The notes under the pieces were generated by a model. The model worked only from the letters and a program-made list of their open reading frames with translations, did not search any database and was not told where the DNA came from. Below are positions 16,769 through 25,439 of a stretch of 64,000 nucleotides of DNA, in pieces; the stretch's first letter is position 1; each line of letters begins with the position of its first letter. This DNA is from Bacteroidota bacterium (GTDB lineage: Bacteria; Bacteroidota; Bacteroidia; Bacteroidales; VadinHA17), in NCBI GenBank assembly GCA_029552825.1, contig JAKPDL010000224.1, forward strand, positions 33,645-97,644, written 5' to 3'. Position numbers and translations under genes: made by a program.

Positions 16769-18082
16769 TTATTTTTCTTCAGGCGGACGGTCGCTGAATT
16801 TGACTTTTCTAGCGAGTCTTCTAATAGCCTGTTCAATACTCTGGTCGGGTTCAATTATATTATATTCACCCCAGAAATTCTCATCGGCAAAAGCTGAAAC
16901 TTCATCGAGGAAGATATCAGTATACCTTAGTTTTTCCTTCCCTGCAAATTTAATAACTTCCTCTTCAGTGCGATCAGTGACTGCTATTTCTGACATTGTA
17001 GTATAGTGAGGATTGAAGAGTTTCCTCTTCCAGTTGACCTTAAATCTGACTTCTGCTCTTGAATATGCAAAGTACCATTTCCCGTCCTGTTCGCGGTACT
17101 TTATCATATATGATGCTACTTCGGGAGTTACTTCCATGCCAAGAGGTTTTTTCTTGATAAATAATGCTGTGGCTTCCTCTTTGTTTTCAAGGTTAAGTCC
17201 GAATTCAGCTGCCGAAAGGGCGAAAGTCTTGGTGTCAATATAAAGTTTACCCATAAACAATGGCATTGTGATATCTTTCTTCTGGCTGAATTCAACTATA
17301 TAGTTAGGCCTTTCATCTATTTCCACCATTCCAGTAAGCCGGTAATCGTAGTATTTTATTGCCTCAGGAGTCAGAATAGCCTCCGGATTTTTTATCAGGT
17401 CAAGCTCCAGTGCGGTTACAGGTCCGCCCTGCAGCTTAAAGAGAACAGTATCAGATTTTGCCATATCAGTATTCTTTCTGCCTTTATATATTCGTGTGGC
17501 ATCAAACCTCAGATCATTCTGATATGGAGCCTTGAATATTTCCACTAGAGCTTCACCAATAGAAATGTACTGCCTGTTTTTTCTTATAGTTTCTCTGTAG
17601 AAGGCAGTCATCATATTTGGTATGTTTGGGTAATTCTTTGAAATTGAACTGAGAAGTTTGCTGATGATTTCATCAGGCATAATTGGTTTGATGATTATTT
17701 CCTTCAGTGGAACAGGAGCAGACTCCATTGTAATGATGTTCCTGAATCCGTCATCTTTCAACTCTATCAATGGAATAACCTTGTTTTTATAACCAATATG
17801 GGTTATTTCAAGATTCTTAGATACTTCAGTTTCAGGTATCTTAATAATAAATTCGCCGTCAATATTGGTTATCGTTGCAACGTTTGTTTCTTTAACTGCA
17901 ACTGACGCAAAAATAAGAGGCTGAAGAGTCTCTTTATCTACCACCCTACCCCTGAGTACCAGAATTGATTGCTGGTCGGGATTCTTTGTTGCCTTCGGCT
18001 TCCCTGCCAGAACAGGAAAAGCCGTGGATAAAACAAGAAGAATTGTAAGAACAATTCCCGGATAAATGCTTAACTTTTTCAT
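16769..18082 (-). CDS. secreted carboxypeptidase-regulatory-domain protein, paralog of the STN protein
   Basis: A 437-residue exported protein with a signal peptide (about 1-27). Residues about 42-125 form a carboxypeptidase-D-regulatory-like domain (VVDKETLQPLIFASVAV, ITHIGYKNK). The rest is the same uncharacterised C-terminal domain found in the 13660-15219 protein (MMTAFYRETI, LTGMVEIDERPNYIVEF, SEIAVTD, FWGEYNIIEP). It has no STN domain. It is the first gene of the operon that continues with the ECF sigma factor, so the two paralogs bracket the regulatory pair. Function is unknown. The architecture suggests an envelope sensor, a scaffold, or the output of the sigma system. Confidence 0.78.
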   Translation of the reverse strand: MKKLSIYPGIVLTILLVLSTAFPVLAGKPKATKNPDQQSILVLRGRVVDKETLQPLIFASVAVKETNVATITNIDGEFIIKIPETEVSKNLEITHIGYKNKVIPLIELKDDGFRNIITMESAPVPLKEIIIKPIMPDEIISKLLSSISKNYPNIPNMMTAFYRETIRKNRQYISIGEALVEIFKAPYQNDLRFDATRIYKGRKNTDMAKSDTVLFKLQGGPVTALELDLIKNPEAILTPEAIKYYDYRLTGMVEIDERPNYIVEFSQKKDITMPLFMGKLYIDTKTFALSAAEFGLNLENKEEATALFIKKKPLGMEVTPEVASYMIKYREQDGKWYFAYSRAEVRFKVNWKRKLFNPHYTTMSEIAVTDRTEEEVIKFAGKEKLRYTDIFLDEVSAFADENFWGEYNIIEPDQSIEQAIRRLARKVKFSDRPPEEK

Positions 18083-18165
18083 GGCTGCAGAGTTTTTGGT
18101 TTATAGTTTATAATTGTGTTGAATTTTTTCTGTTCTTGATTTTTTCATATATAAGACCTTCAAAG

Positions 18166-18182
18166 TATAGGTATACCCTATA
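18166..18182. promoter_or_regulatory. inverted repeat upstream of the sigma-factor operon
   Basis: TATAGG and CCTATA flank TATAC in the 168-bp divergent region between the sigma operon and the radical SAM gene. On the minus strand the sequence continues into TATACTTTG, close to a -7 box. It may be an operator for the sigma operon. This rests on symmetry alone. Confidence 0.3.
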
Positions 18183-18183
18183 G

Positions 18184-18215
18184 AAAAATTCCAATAGTTT
18201 TTCTGTGGAATTTTT
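18184..18215. repeat. 10-bp perfect inverted repeat in divergent intergenic region
   Basis: AAAAATTCCA (18184-18193) and TGGAATTTTT (18206-18215) pair perfectly around a 12-base loop. A-tract and T-tract flanks make it look like a bidirectional terminator, yet it lies upstream of both genes. An operator or transcript insulator are the alternatives. Confidence 0.4.
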
Positions 18216-18250
18216 TACCTTCACAATAAACCTGCAAGCGAGAGTTACAA

Positions 18251-19216
18251 ATGGTAAGGATAATTAATTTAACCGGAGGACTTATATCGTACCTTACAAG
18301 TCTTCTAGTGCACAGAGCTGTAGTTTATGGAATGCCAGCAGCTCTGAATGTGGAGATTTCCGGAAAATGTAACCTCAGATGCCCTGAATGCCTCACGGGA
18401 TCAGGGCAAAGCAAAAGGCCATCAGGATTTATGGAGGTGGAACTTTATAAAAAAATTTTAAGTGAATTAAAGTCTTATTTGTTGAATGTTAACCTCTACT
18501 TTCAGGGCGAGCCGATGCTCCACCCAGATTTTTTTAAATTCGTTTCGCTTTCCAGAGGCATAAGGCTTACCCTCTCAACAAATGGACATTATTTGACGGA
18601 TGAGAATATCAGTAGGATAATTGAATCGGATATAAGAGAAATAATTGTTTCACTCGACGGATATGACAGGCAAACCTATTCTGCCTACCGCAGGGGTGGA
18701 GATTTTGAAAAAGTCAGGGAGGGGATATTAAAACTTGCAGCAGCTTTGAAAGAGAAGGACTCCCGGACAAAACTTGTAGTGCAGTTTCTTGTTAACAGGC
18801 ACAATGAGCAACAAATTCAGGAAGTCAGAAATTTTGCCGTGGGAGCAGGTGCCAGATTTCACCTGAAATCGATGCAGATAATTAATCCCAAAGGATTTGA
18901 AGAGTGGCTGCCATCGCATGAGAAATTCAGAAGGTATTTCAAAGATGATAATGGAGACTACAAACTTAAGAGCCGGCTTAAAAACAGGTGCTTCAGGTTA
19001 TGGCTTAGTCCGGTTATAGCATGGAACGGTGATGTTTTGCCCTGCTGTTTTGACAAAAATGCCGAATTTGTTCTAGGAAACATTGGTGAATCTTCTTTCA
19101 GGGAGATCTGGCACGGAGAAAGGAACAGAGCGTTCAGGGAAAAAGTGCTCCACAACAGGGCAGGCATTGATATTTGCAGAAATTGTACCACCGGACTCAG
19201 GGGAGTAATTATTTAA
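18251..19216 (+). CDS. radical SAM/SPASM protein
   Basis: A 321-residue radical SAM enzyme. The SAM-cluster motif is CNLRCPEC (C-x3-C-x2-C, near residues 40-47), followed by FQGEPMLHPDF and later strands of the radical SAM barrel. The C-terminal region has spaced cysteines in the SPASM style: CFRLWLSP, DVLPCCF and IDICRNCTTG, likely binding one or two auxiliary [4Fe-4S] clusters. No signal peptide is seen. It precedes the acylase gene by 49 bp in the same direction. SPASM enzymes include peptide-modifying and sulfatase-maturing types. No small precursor peptide or sulfatase is nearby, so the substrate is unknown. Confidence 0.87.
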   Translation: MVRIINLTGGLISYLTSLLVHRAVVYGMPAALNVEISGKCNLRCPECLTGSGQSKRPSGFMEVELYKKILSELKSYLLNVNLYFQGEPMLHPDFFKFVSLSRGIRLTLSTNGHYLTDENISRIIESDIREIIVSLDGYDRQTYSAYRRGGDFEKVREGILKLAAALKEKDSRTKLVVQFLVNRHNEQQIQEVRNFAVGAGARFHLKSMQIINPKGFEEWLPSHEKFRRYFKDDNGDYKLKSRLKNRCFRLWLSPVIAWNGDVLPCCFDKNAEFVLGNIGESSFREIWHGERNRAFREKVLHNRAGIDICRNCTTGLRGVII

Positions 19217-19265
19217 ATATTCCGGATAAAATTGTAAATTGAATAAAAATTTAATTTTCATATAT

Positions 19266-21659
19266 ATGAGAACTTTAAGAATCATTTTGTTATCCTTTCT
19301 CTTCCTGATACTGGCCGCACTTGTTGCTGTTCTAATTGTTGTCAGAAACATCAGCAGAGGAGCTTTACCTTCATATCAGGGGGAGATGCAGCTAAGTGGG
19401 TTGATTGATGAGGTTACTGTATACCGCGATGAGCGCGGCATACCTCACATATACGCTGCAAATGAACACGATCTCTATTTTGCCACAGGCTATATTATGG
19501 CTCAGGAGAGACTCTGGCAGATGGATCTTATACGAAGGGTGACAACAGGCCGTCTTTCAGAAATATTCGGAAAAGACTATATCAAGACAGACCTTTTTCT
19601 CCGTAGCCTTAATATGACTGAAAAATCAGAAAAAGTAATCAGTAACACGGAGACTGAGATAATGGAGTGCCTTCAGGCCTATGTGGATGGTGTGAACTGC
19701 TATATTCATGAAAGAGGCAGGAAATTACCCCCGGAGTTCAGAATACTTTCATATACACCGGAGCCATGGTCGGTTATTGATATGACAAACATAATAGGTT
19801 ACATGGGCTGGGATCTGGCTTCCGACAATCTCTATTCAGATCTTTTTAATTACCGTCTGGTAAAGAAAATGGGAGAACAAAAGGCTTCATCTCTGATACC
19901 CGACTGGAAGGCACCCTGTACAACGGTCTTCCCCGACTTCAAGCTTGATGACAATTCTGCTTTGGCACTCATGAAACTTATTTCATATACAGATAAAATA
20001 ACATCTTCTGTTTTTGGTCCATTTTCAGGAAGCAACAACTGGGCTGTCTCAGGGAGTAAAACAGAAACAGGAAAACCTGTAATGTGCAATGATATGCACC
20101 TGAGTTTTGGCTCTCCTGGAATATGGATACAGATGCATCAGGTAATTCCTGGTAAAATAAATGTAACAGGAGTTCTTATTCCGGGAGAACCTTTTGTGGT
20201 GGCAGGACACAATGAAAAAATTGCTTGGGGGTTAACTAACCTTATGGTTGATGATATTGATCTGTATGAAGAAAAGATTAATCCGTCCGATACTAACCAG
20301 TATTTCTTTAATGGCGAATGGGTCAATATGAAGGTGAAAAAGGAGCTCATCAGAATAAAGGGAGGAAGTGATACTGCAATGATTATCAGATTTACTCATC
20401 GTGGACCAATAATATCGGAATTTGAGAATGTGAAAGATGCAAAGCTTTCCATGAGATGGTCGGGATATGATGAAAGTAACGAGATAAAGGCTGTATATCT
20501 ATTGAATAAGGCTTCAAATTTTGATGAATTCAGAAATGCGATAAGCCATTTCAGATCGATAAGCCAGAATTTTGTCTATGCCGATATTGAAGGTAATATA
20601 GGGTTGAATACCGGGGGAGGTATTCCTTTAAGAAAGGGTCCAGGGACGATAATCAGGGATGGGCAGAGCGGTGAATGGGATTGGAAAGGATATGTACCTT
20701 TTGCACAGTTGCCTTTTGTTTATAACCCGCCTGAAGGTCATGTGTCATCAGCAAATAATAAAACAGTGGAGGATTATCCGGTTTATATAAGTTCTGAGTT
20801 TGCACTACCATACCGGATTAACAGAATCAGGCAGATGCTGAATGAAAAAGAAGTGATGACAATTGAAGATTTCAAGAGGATGATTACAGATCAGCATTCC
20901 GACTATGCGGCCAGGTTAACTCCGGAGATATTGAAGGTAGTGGCATTAAGAATGGATTCACTGAATGAGACTGAGAGGAAGGCATTTGCATCACTGCAGA
21001 AATGGGATTATGATATGAATAAAGATCTGGTGGCTCCATCGGTTTTCGAATTCTTCAGATTTACCTTTCCGGAAAACATTCTTGCAGATGAACTGGGTGA
21101 ATTGTATGAAACTATAGGAGAAACTTGCAGAGATTATTATTTATACCGGATAATGACAGAAGGACCTGATGAATGGATCGATAATATTAAAACGGATAAG
21201 AAGGAAACTCTGGATGACATAATATTTAAAAGTTTCAGGGATTGTGTTGCTGAGATTTCTTCAAAATATGGTACAGATACAGCAAAGTGGAAGTGGGGAG
21301 ATATTCACAGGATAAAATTATCGCATCCTCTTGGCTCGGTTAAGCTTCTTGACTTTCTTTTCGGGTTGAATTCAAAGGAATACAGGGTTGGTGGGAGCAA
21401 TCATACTATTTCACCCTATACATATCGGAAAGGATTTGAAGTATATCATGGGGCCTCTGAGAGGCATATTTTCAATACATCGAACTGGGATGAGTCGTTT
21501 ACAGTTGTCCCAACAGGAGTTTCGGGTATTCCTGCCAGTGAATTTTATTTGTCACAGACCGATGCTTATATAAACTGCAGGTTTTACATGGATCATTTCA
21601 GTGAGCCTGCAGTAAAAGCATCAGCGAAATATAAAGCTATTTTTAAGCCGGCAAGGTAG
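19266..21659 (+). CDS. penicillin acylase-family Ntn hydrolase
   Basis: A 797-residue protein of the penicillin amidase (S45) family, which cleaves amides such as beta-lactam side chains or acyl-homoserine lactones after self-processing. A hydrophobic helix at about 5-25 is a signal peptide or anchor. The alpha-chain region includes YRDERGIPHIYAAN and ATGYIMAQERLWQMDL. The predicted beta-chain start is the serine of GSNNWAVSGS (about residue 256), the family's catalytic N-terminal nucleophile. The ATG at 19266 is favoured because it leads directly into the signal sequence. The substrate cannot be inferred. It follows the radical SAM gene. Confidence 0.9.
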   Translation: MRTLRIILLSFLFLILAALVAVLIVVRNISRGALPSYQGEMQLSGLIDEVTVYRDERGIPHIYAANEHDLYFATGYIMAQERLWQMDLIRRVTTGRLSEIFGKDYIKTDLFLRSLNMTEKSEKVISNTETEIMECLQAYVDGVNCYIHERGRKLPPEFRILSYTPEPWSVIDMTNIIGYMGWDLASDNLYSDLFNYRLVKKMGEQKASSLIPDWKAPCTTVFPDFKLDDNSALALMKLISYTDKITSSVFGPFSGSNNWAVSGSKTETGKPVMCNDMHLSFGSPGIWIQMHQVIPGKINVTGVLIPGEPFVVAGHNEKIAWGLTNLMVDDIDLYEEKINPSDTNQYFFNGEWVNMKVKKELIRIKGGSDTAMIIRFTHRGPIISEFENVKDAKLSMRWSGYDESNEIKAVYLLNKASNFDEFRNAISHFRSISQNFVYADIEGNIGLNTGGGIPLRKGPGTIIRDGQSGEWDWKGYVPFAQLPFVYNPPEGHVSSANNKTVEDYPVYISSEFALPYRINRIRQMLNEKEVMTIEDFKRMITDQHSDYAARLTPEILKVVALRMDSLNETERKAFASLQKWDYDMNKDLVAPSVFEFFRFTFPENILADELGELYETIGETCRDYYLYRIMTEGPDEWIDNIKTDKKETLDDIIFKSFRDCVAEISSKYGTDTAKWKWGDIHRIKLSHPLGSVKLLDFLFGLNSKEYRVGGSNHTISPYTYRKGFEVYHGASERHIFNTSNWDESFTVVPTGVSGIPASEFYLSQTDAYINCRFYMDHFSEPAVKASAKYKAIFKPAR

Positions 21660-21699
21660 TTATGTAAAGCAAAACAGAGCCGGGGAAGAGTTGCAACCC

Positions 21700-22263
21700 T
21701 TAAACGGTCATTATTTCTTTTTCTTTAATAGCAAGTACTTTTTCGACTTTAGCGATAAAGTCATCCGTCATCTCCTGAACGTCTTCGATTGCTTTTTTCT
21801 CGAGGTCTTCAGGCAGTCCTTCTTTACGGAGCCTCTTCAATTCATCGTTAGCCCATTTACGGGAGTTACGAATGCTTATCCTTGCTGTTTCCCCTTCGTT
21901 TTTCACCTGTTTTACCAGCTGAAGCCGCCGTTCTTCAGTAAGTGGTGGAATAGTAATTCTAATAACTTCGCCGTTATTTACAGGAACCAGACCGATATTA
22001 GCTGCAAGAATAGCTTTTTCAATGGTTGTAAGCATGCTCTTTTCCCATGGCTGGATTAGGATAGTTCTGGGGTCGGGTGTATGGATGTTTGAGACCTGGG
22101 ATAGGGGTGAGTTGACGCCGTAATATTCTACAGTTATTCCGTCGAGAAGAGCCGGATTAGCTCTGCCAGCGCGCATTCTTGCGAGCTCATGTTCAAGATG
22201 CTCAAGGGCTTTCTGCATTCTTTCCCTGGCTTCTTCCATTACCAGTTCTATTTCTTCATTCAT
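21700..22263 (-). CDS. frr: ribosome recycling factor
   Basis: Splits post-termination ribosomes together with EF-G. The 187 residues match the family's usual length of about 185. The signatures RAGRANPALLDGITVEYYG and IRITIPPLTEERR are present, and the all-helical ends surround the beta domain. It follows pyrH on the same strand by 63 bp, the common pyrH-frr arrangement. Confidence 0.97.
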   Translation of the reverse strand: MNEEIELVMEEARERMQKALEHLEHELARMRAGRANPALLDGITVEYYGVNSPLSQVSNIHTPDPRTILIQPWEKSMLTTIEKAILAANIGLVPVNNGEVIRITIPPLTEERRLQLVKQVKNEGETARISIRNSRKWANDELKRLRKEGLPEDLEKKAIEDVQEMTDDFIAKVEKVLAIKEKEIMTV

Positions 22264-22326
22264 ATCCTGAAATGTTTATTTATCCATTAAAGCGAAACAA
22301 AAATAATAAATTATAGATATTGAGTA

Positions 22327-23040
22327 TTAAATTGCCATATGTACAAGGGTGCCAATTTTCTCCCCGTTCACTATTTTAAAAAGATTTCCCCTGATATTCA
22401 TATTAAAGACAACAATAGGCATGTTATTATCACGACACATGGTAAACGCCGTTGAGTCCATTACTTTGAGGTTTTTCTGGATTGCCTCGTCGAATGATAT
22501 TGTTTCAAATTTTTTTGCTGAATGGTCTTTTTCCGGGTCGGATGTATATACTCCGTCAACTCTTGTGCCTTTCAGCAATACATCGGCAGAGATTTCCACA
22601 GCTCTAAGTGCTGCTGCAGTGTCGGTAGTGAAAAAGGGGTTGCCCGTTCCAGCTGCAAGCAGGCAAATTGTCTTGTTTTTGAGTGCTTCTATTACACGGT
22701 CGCGGTTATAAAGCTCACCTACTGGCTCCATTCTTATTGCTGTAAAAAGTCTTGCTTTTCCGCCCTGCTGATGAATTTCGCTTTCGAGGGCCAGGCTGTT
22801 TATGACTGTAGCAAGCATACCCATCTGGTCTCCTTTTACCCTGTCAATTCCTGATTGTGTTCCGCTAAGCCCCCTGAAAATATTGCCTCCTCCCGTAACG
22901 ACAGCCACCTGGCATCCGGCTTCCGATATTTCGATAATTTGCGATACATATTCCTGGAGTACCTTTTTTGAAATTCCGTGACTTTCACTTCCCATCAGTG
23001 CTTCGCCGCTGAGTTTTAGCAAAATACGTGAGTATTTCAT
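22327..23040 (-). CDS. pyrH: UMP kinase
   Basis: Phosphorylates UMP to UDP in pyrimidine nucleotide synthesis. The amino-acid-kinase fold is shown by ILLKLSGEALMG near the start, VVTGGGNIFRG, the DQMGMLATVINSLAL segment, FFTTDTAAALRA and a C-terminal MPIVVFNMNIRGN. The start at 23040 (MKYSRILLK) is preferred; an alternative ATG lies 12 bases upstream. It has 237 residues, a normal length. It lies downstream of the tsf terminator, so it may have its own promoter or depend on read-through. Confidence 0.97.
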   Translation of the reverse strand: MKYSRILLKLSGEALMGSESHGISKKVLQEYVSQIIEISEAGCQVAVVTGGGNIFRGLSGTQSGIDRVKGDQMGMLATVINSLALESEIHQQGGKARLFTAIRMEPVGELYNRDRVIEALKNKTICLLAAGTGNPFFTTDTAAALRAVEISADVLLKGTRVDGVYTSDPEKDHSAKKFETISFDEAIQKNLKVMDSTAFTMCRDNNMPIVVFNMNIRGNLFKIVNGEKIGTLVHMAI

Positions 23041-23075
23041 TGTTTTTATCACTTGCCTTCTGTCAGCTAAGGTAA

Positions 23076-23110
23076 TAATAAAATAAAAAAGCCATCTCTT
23101 CGGATGGCTT
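23076..23110 (-). terminator. intrinsic terminator after tsf
   Basis: On the minus strand AAGCCATC and GATGGCTT (23103-23110 and 23089-23096) form an 8-bp stem with loop CGAAGA, followed by a T-rich tail (TTTTTATTTTATT). It lies 28 bases beyond the tsf stop. It should end the rplM-rpsI-rpsB-tsf transcript. Confidence 0.88.
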
Positions 23111-23137
23111 CAGTTTATCATATTTTGAATTAAAAAA

Positions 23138-23968
23138 TTATGAATTCAGGGCATAACGTATGAACCCTGTAATTTTTATTTCTTTGTCGACCGATTGAAT
23201 ATATTGTCTAACAGTCAGTTTGCTGTCTTTTGTAAATTCCTGATTCAGGAGAGTGCTCTCCTTGAAAAACTTATTTAATTTGCCCTGGGCTATTTTTTCC
23301 AGCATTTCTTCTGGTTTACCTTCCTGTCGGGCCTGTTCCTTGCCGATTTCAATTTCTTTTGCAATGATTTCAGGGTTTACATCTTCTTTATCGATTGCAA
23401 CCGGATTCATTGCAGCAACCTGCATTGCAATGTCCTTGTAGAACTGGAGGTCGAGGCCTGCTTTAGAAAATCCCACCAAAGATGCAAGTTTATTTCCGGG
23501 ATGTACGTATGCCTGTACATAAGGAGCTTCTATTTTGTCGTAAAAAGAAAGCTCAATTTTTTCCCCTATGACTCCTATATATTCCACAATTTTTTCTGCA
23601 ATGGGGGTACCATCGAGTTTAAGAGATTTCAGGCTTTCAAGATCGGCAGGTTTATTTGCGAGTGCGATATCGAGTATGTTGTTAGCCAGTTTCAGAAATT
23701 CTGCATTTCTTGCAACAAAGTCAGTTTCACTGTTAAGTACGATAATTGCACCATGTTTTCCGGTGGGGCATACTTTTGCAAGTACTGCACCTTCAGTTGC
23801 TGTTCTATCGGCACGTTTATTTGCAACTGCCTGACCTTTCTTACGTATGATTTCAACAGCTTTATTGAAATCTCCATCTGCTTCTTCAAGAGCTCTTTTG
23901 CAGTCCATCATTCCTGCAAGTGTAGCTTTTCTGAGTCTTACAACATCTTCAGTTGTTATATTAGCCAT
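23138..23968 (-). CDS. tsf: elongation factor Ts
   Basis: Guanine nucleotide exchange factor for EF-Tu. The 276-residue protein has an N-terminal UBA-like region (VVRLRKATLAGMMDCKRALEEADGD), KGQAVANKR, the core IVLNSETDFVARN, and MQVAAMNPVAI in the dimerisation subdomains. It follows rpsB by 29 bp and precedes a strong terminator. Confidence 0.97.
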   Translation of the reverse strand: MANITTEDVVRLRKATLAGMMDCKRALEEADGDFNKAVEIIRKKGQAVANKRADRTATEGAVLAKVCPTGKHGAIIVLNSETDFVARNAEFLKLANNILDIALANKPADLESLKSLKLDGTPIAEKIVEYIGVIGEKIELSFYDKIEAPYVQAYVHPGNKLASLVGFSKAGLDLQFYKDIAMQVAAMNPVAIDKEDVNPEIIAKEIEIGKEQARQEGKPEEMLEKIAQGKLNKFFKESTLLNQEFTKDSKLTVRQYIQSVDKEIKITGFIRYALNS

Positions 23969-23997
23969 AATATCTGTCTTTAAATTTAATTAATGAT

Positions 23998-24930
23998 TTA
24001 ACTTTCCTGCTGTTCCTCTTCTTCTTCCTCTTCAGATTCTTCGATTTCTTCTTTTACAAGAATTTCATGTTCAGGTGAAAATTCTTCCTCGAACATTTCA
24101 AGAGATTTTCTTGCTGATTTTATTTTTATCTCCTCGTCCTCGCTAACAATAACATCAATAATTGAATCCGGAACGGCCTGGGTTTCAAGTTCTTTACGTA
24201 TTTCCTTCTTGTCTTTTGGAATTACTTCTTTGTCTTTTTCAAGTTTTCTTTCATTAAGGCCTTCCTCAATTGCCTTACAAAGAACATCGACTATGACTGC
24301 AATGGATTTGGATGCATCGTCATTTGCAGGTATAGGGAAATCGATATCTGAAGGGTCTGAATTTGTGTCCACCATTGCAAAAACAGGGATTCCAAGCCTC
24401 TTAGCTTCACGTACTGCTATATTTTCTTTGCAGACATCAACCACAAATATTGCTGATGGCAGCCTTGTCATATCGGCAATACTTCCGAGAAGTTTTTCCA
24501 GCTTTGCGCGTTGGCGTGTAATCTGGAGTTTTTCACGTTTGGAGAGGTTTGCAAAGGTCCCGTCGGCTAGCATTTTATCGATCGATGCCATCTTTTTGAC
24601 TGCTTTCCTGATAGTAGGGAAGTTGGTTAGCATACCTCCCGGCCATCTCTCGGTAACGTAAGGCATATTTACCTTTTTGGCTCTTTCAGCAACGATTTCC
24701 TTTGCCTGTTTTTTTGTGGCCACGAAGAGAATCTTTTTGCCTGAACGGGCTATATGCTTCATTGCCGAAGCAGCTTCTTCAAGTTTTTCAATGGTTTTTT
24801 CCAGGTCGATAATATGGATTCCATTGCGCTCCATAAATATATAAGGAGCCATAGCTGGATTCCACTTTCTTTTCAAATGGCCGAAGTGTACACCGGCCTC
24901 CAGTAATTCTTCAAAAGTAACTCTTGGCAT
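23998..24930 (-). CDS. rpsB: 30S ribosomal protein S2 with acidic C-terminal extension
   Basis: A small-subunit ribosomal protein. The start at 24930 gives MPRVTFEELLEAGVHFGHLKRKWNP, the standard S2 N terminus; an in-frame ATG further upstream would run through the leader hairpin. The core includes ERWPGGMLTNF and GIPVFAMVDTNSDPSDIDFPI. The protein has 310 residues against about 240 in many bacteria. The extra 70 are charged and end in a run of glutamates (IEESEEEEEEEQQES). It is cotranscribed with tsf. The long acidic tail is seen directly; its role is unknown. Confidence 0.96.
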   Translation of the reverse strand: MPRVTFEELLEAGVHFGHLKRKWNPAMAPYIFMERNGIHIIDLEKTIEKLEEAASAMKHIARSGKKILFVATKKQAKEIVAERAKKVNMPYVTERWPGGMLTNFPTIRKAVKKMASIDKMLADGTFANLSKREKLQITRQRAKLEKLLGSIADMTRLPSAIFVVDVCKENIAVREAKRLGIPVFAMVDTNSDPSDIDFPIPANDDASKSIAVIVDVLCKAIEEGLNERKLEKDKEVIPKDKKEIRKELETQAVPDSIIDVIVSEDEEIKIKSARKSLEMFEEEFSPEHEILVKEEIEESEEEEEEEQQES

Positions 24931-24963
24931 TTTATGGTTTTTAAGTTTACATTCTGTTTTATC

Positions 24964-25003
24964 AACCGCAGAGTAGTTCCGCTTTGCGGAAGTCAATGCG
25001 GTT
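24964..25003 (-). promoter_or_regulatory. structured leader of rpsB
   Basis: In the 117-base gap between rpsI and rpsB, the minus-strand RNA can form nested helices. An outer 7-bp stem AACCGCA/TGCGGTT encloses an internal loop and an inner 6-bp stem TTCCGC-AAA-GCGGAA. It ends 33 bases before the S2 ATG and has no U-tract, so it is not a simple terminator. S2 autoregulation of rpsB-tsf through an mRNA leader is known in other bacteria; that it happens here is inference. Confidence 0.5.
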
Positions 25004-25047
25004 TAGATACTAAACTTATATCTTAAATAAATTCACAGATTTCTTTC

Positions 25048-25434
25048 CTAACGTTTACTGAACTGGAATCTTTTCCTTGCTTTGGGTCTTCCGGGTTTTT
25101 TTCTTTCAACTTCCCTTGGATCGCGGGTAAGAAAACCATTATCTTTCAGAACTGACCTGAATTCAGGATCAACTTTAACAAGTGCCCGGGAGATGCCAAG
25201 TCTGAGAGCTTCAGCCTGACCTTTTATTCCGCCTCCGTCGAGATTGGCTTTAATGTCGTATTTTTCTGCAACATTCAGAAGAACCAGTGGCTGAGTAACC
25301 ACACTGGAAAGAATTTCGTGTCCGAAATATTCTTTATAATCACGGTCATTTACCGTAATATTCCCTTTACCCGGGGTTAAATAGACCCTTGCGACAGCAG
25401 ATTTCCTTCTTCCTGTAGCGTTAATAACTTCCAT
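25048..25434 (-). CDS. rpsI: 30S ribosomal protein S9
   Basis: A small-subunit ribosomal protein of 128 residues. It shows [19 protein letters not shown] at the N terminus and the basic tail [22 protein letters not shown] ending that reaches the P-site tRNA. It lies five bases after rplM, the universal L13-S9 pair. Confidence 0.98.
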   Translation of the reverse strand: MEVINATGRRKSAVARVYLTPGKGNITVNDRDYKEYFGHEILSSVVTQPLVLLNVAEKYDIKANLDGGGIKGQAEALRLGISRALVKVDPEFRSVLKDNGFLTRDPREVERKKPGRPKARKRFQFSKR

Positions 25435-25439
25435 GCGAA

